Positions 5,202-6,163 of a stretch of 6,163 nt of DNA are shown here, in pieces. Origin of the DNA: CAYHPY01 sp964358485. Lineage in GTDB: Bacteria > Elusimicrobiota > Elusimicrobia > UBA1565 > UBA9628. Position numbers and translations under genes: made by a program. The notes under the pieces were generated by a model. That model saw only the letters and a program-made list of their open reading frames with translations, was not told the origin of the DNA and did not search any database. Position 1 is the stretch's first letter. Each line of letters begins with the position of its first letter. The stretch spans positions 1 to 6,163 of the forward strand of contig CAYHPY010000159.1 in NCBI GenBank assembly GCA_964358485.1, written 5' to 3'.

Positions 5202-5230
5202 ATGACCTTTCTCATTAGATGACCTTTCTC
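5201..5230. repeat. 17-bp tandem duplication across the stop codon of the 5215-5910 gene
   Basis: GATGACCTTTCTC occurs at 5201-5213 and again at 5218-5230, separated by ATTA. On the coding strand this is GAGAAAGGTCATC-TAAT followed by the same 13 bases. The first coding copy encodes the last residues and its TAA is the stop. Without the duplication the frame would run on for six more codons (LASGQV) to a TGA. Confidence 0.7.
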
Positions 5231-5910
5231 CGCGCCCACAGACCCAGGCCAACCAGCCCCGCGCCGAGGAGGAGGATCGTGGAAGGCTCGGGGATGACGT
5301 TGCCAGGGCCGAGCTGGCCGAGACCATACGTATACACGATCGCACCGGTTTCATCCTTGAGGTAGAAGAGGCTGAAGTCCTCAAAAGGTGTATAGTCAAA
5401 GGCCAGGAAAGCCCAATTGAAGCTAAATGACCCACCTTCAAGCAAAGCAATTGCCGTCTCCAGGATCGACCCATCGGTCCCCGGATTTCCGTATGCATTG
5501 AAAAAACTTGAAGTGCCGTCACTCTGCGCCACCTGCAATGACATCAAGGTGCCTTCCGTCGGACTGTAGACCGTCCCATCATAGGCTGTCGCAGTTCCGA
5601 CAACCGTCCCGTCACTCGACGGCCCGAGGGTATAGTCGGTGTAATTACCCAACTCAAATCCCGCGTTCGTGGTTGCTCCGTCAGCTTGACTCAGGTTGTC
5701 AAGCAGGAGTTTTGAACTTAGAACCGTATCGCCCTGATCGCTCACGACAAACCCTGCTGTACCCTGAAACCCGTTGGCGCCCGCCGTATAGGTGTACGTC
5801 TGCCACCCTGTATCTTCATAAGTTGGCACGAACACCCAAGCCGCCGCCGGAACGCTGGAACCCAGAGCGATCACAGCCACTGCCACGATCGCCAACAATG
5901 CCTTCTTCAT
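5215..5910 (-). CDS. Secreted PEP-CTERM protein of unknown function
   Basis: A 231-residue protein. The signal peptide is clear (MKKALLAIVAVAVIALGSS, with a probable cut after PAAA at 24). The mature part, about 180 residues, is Gly/Thr/Asp/Tyr-rich and beta-type: DTGWQTYTYTAGANGFQG, FVVSDQGDTV, SFSFNWAFLAFDY and FSLFYLKDETGAIVYTYGLG are the most regular strands. No enzyme motif or named domain is recognised. Residues 207-231 form the sorting signal (PEPSTILLLGAGLVGLGLW, then ARRKVI); the tail is ARRK rather than the GRKRM of its neighbours, and its end is shaped by a 17-base duplication. The ATG at 5910 is fixed by GGAGGT six bases upstream (plus 5917-5922); a longer frame to 6003 has no such site and would bury the signal peptide. 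A TATACA (plus 5933-5938) could be a -10 box, but no well-spaced -35 is seen. Confidence 0.87.
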   Translation of the reverse strand: MKKALLAIVAVAVIALGSSVPAAAWVFVPTYEDTGWQTYTYTAGANGFQGTAGFVVSDQGDTVLSSKLLLDNLSQADGATTNAGFELGNYTDYTLGPSSDGTVVGTATAYDGTVYSPTEGTLMSLQVAQSDGTSSFFNAYGNPGTDGSILETAIALLEGGSFSFNWAFLAFDYTPFEDFSLFYLKDETGAIVYTYGLGQLGPGNVIPEPSTILLLGAGLVGLGLWARRKVI

Positions 5911-5985
5911 CGCAGCACCTCCAATTGTTCGTTGTATAAGATCACAAGAGCCCCACAACCCAACCCATTTGCTCTCGACTTCCAT

Positions 5986-6018
5986 CGGGCCCGGCGCAAC
6001 CATCCGCGGCCGGGCCCG
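5986..6018 (-). terminator. GC-rich hairpin after the right-edge PEP-CTERM gene
   Basis: CGGGCCCGGC (5986-5995) and GCCGGGCCCG (6009-6018) are perfect 10-base complements with a 13-base loop. It lies 18 bases after the stop at 6037 and upstream of the 5910 start. No U-run follows on the minus strand, so complete termination is uncertain. Confidence 0.5.
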
Positions 6019-6036
6019 TTATTACGCGCGATCCTC

Positions 6037-6162
6037 TTACTTCACCATCCTCTTCCTGCCCCACAGCCCCAGACCAACAAGCCCCGCGCCGAGGAGAAGA
6101 ACCGTCGTGGGCTCTGGAACAACCGCCGTCATCCGCATGGGATCCTCGCTCTTGAGCGGCCA
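6037..6162 (-). CDS. C-terminal part of a PEP-CTERM protein, cut by the window edge
   Basis: Forty-one codons are readable before the TAA at 6039-6037: the end of a body (WPLKSEDPMRMTAVV) and then PEPTTVLLLGAGLVGLGLW and GRKRMVK, a complete exosortase sorting signal. The start lies beyond the right edge. The frame is easily missed because another frame through the same bases is also open and begins with ATG at 6163, but only this frame keeps the PEP motif, the hydrophobic helix and the basic tail found in the four neighbours. The Thr-Thr-Val after PEP replaces the Ser-Thr-Ile of the others. The function of the protein body cannot be judged. Confidence 0.85.
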   Translation of the reverse strand, partial: WPLKSEDPMRMTAVVPEPTTVLLLGAGLVGLGLWGRKRMVK

Positions 6163-6163
6163 T

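Noticed and set aside
5942..6163. Minus-strand 73-codon frame at the right edge
   Set aside because: It is out of phase with the PEP-CTERM tail that ends at 6037; the tail frame is the conserved one.

Overview
This is a GC-rich bacterial window. The proteins point to a Gram-negative bacterium with an exosortase / PEP-CTERM sorting system; no phylum can be assigned from the sequence alone. All five intact or edge-clipped protein genes with a recognisable sorting tail lie on the minus strand and end in the same tripartite signal (Pro-Glu-Pro, a Leu/Gly-rich hydrophobic helix, then an Arg/Lys tail). No exosortase is visible, so it must be encoded elsewhere in the genome.

Layout, left to right. 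Positions 1-76 hold the first 25 codons (minus strand) of what looks like a DUF1778/TacA-type ribbon-helix-helix antitoxin. Its promoter spacer is filled by a perfect inverted repeat (105-125). Positions 183-222 hold a strong Rho-independent terminator on the minus strand, and 293-373 a nested palindromic repeat; both lie in the 3' region of a Gly/Tyr/Gln-rich PEP-CTERM protein (388-1128). Positions 1129-2096 hold no convincing gene, but contain several hairpins and a second palindromic repeat (1808-1872). Positions 2097-2400 (plus strand) are the broken remains of an AAA/DUF4143 ATPase with a large internal deletion and frameshifts. Positions 2448-3217 (minus) encode an intact HEPN/MNT toxin-antitoxin pair with a 4-base overlap. 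It is preceded by a 16-base perfect palindrome inside a promoter whose predicted start coincides with the ATG, so the mRNA may be leaderless.

From 3384 to the right edge there is a run of four PEP-CTERM genes, all on the minus strand: a secreted matrixin-like zinc metalloprotease (3442-4317), a beta-rich secreted protein of an unnamed PEP-CTERM family (4478-5110), a second beta-rich secreted protein (5215-5910), and the last 41 codons of another (6037 to the edge). Each is followed by its own hairpin, so they look like separately terminated genes rather than one tight operon.

The PEP-CTERM proteins would be exported by Sec, held in the inner membrane by the C-terminal helix, cut by exosortase and released to the cell surface or extracellular matrix. 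Their bodies are unrelated, but the DNA coding for the tails is nearly identical, and two of the terminators are also clearly related. This suggests that the tails (and sometimes the terminators) spread or are homogenised as a cassette. The two toxin-antitoxin modules and the decayed ATPase show that the region is an accessory, rearranging part of the genome. I did not find a clearly undescribed system; the best leads are the tail/terminator cassette and the two operator-in-promoter arrangements.
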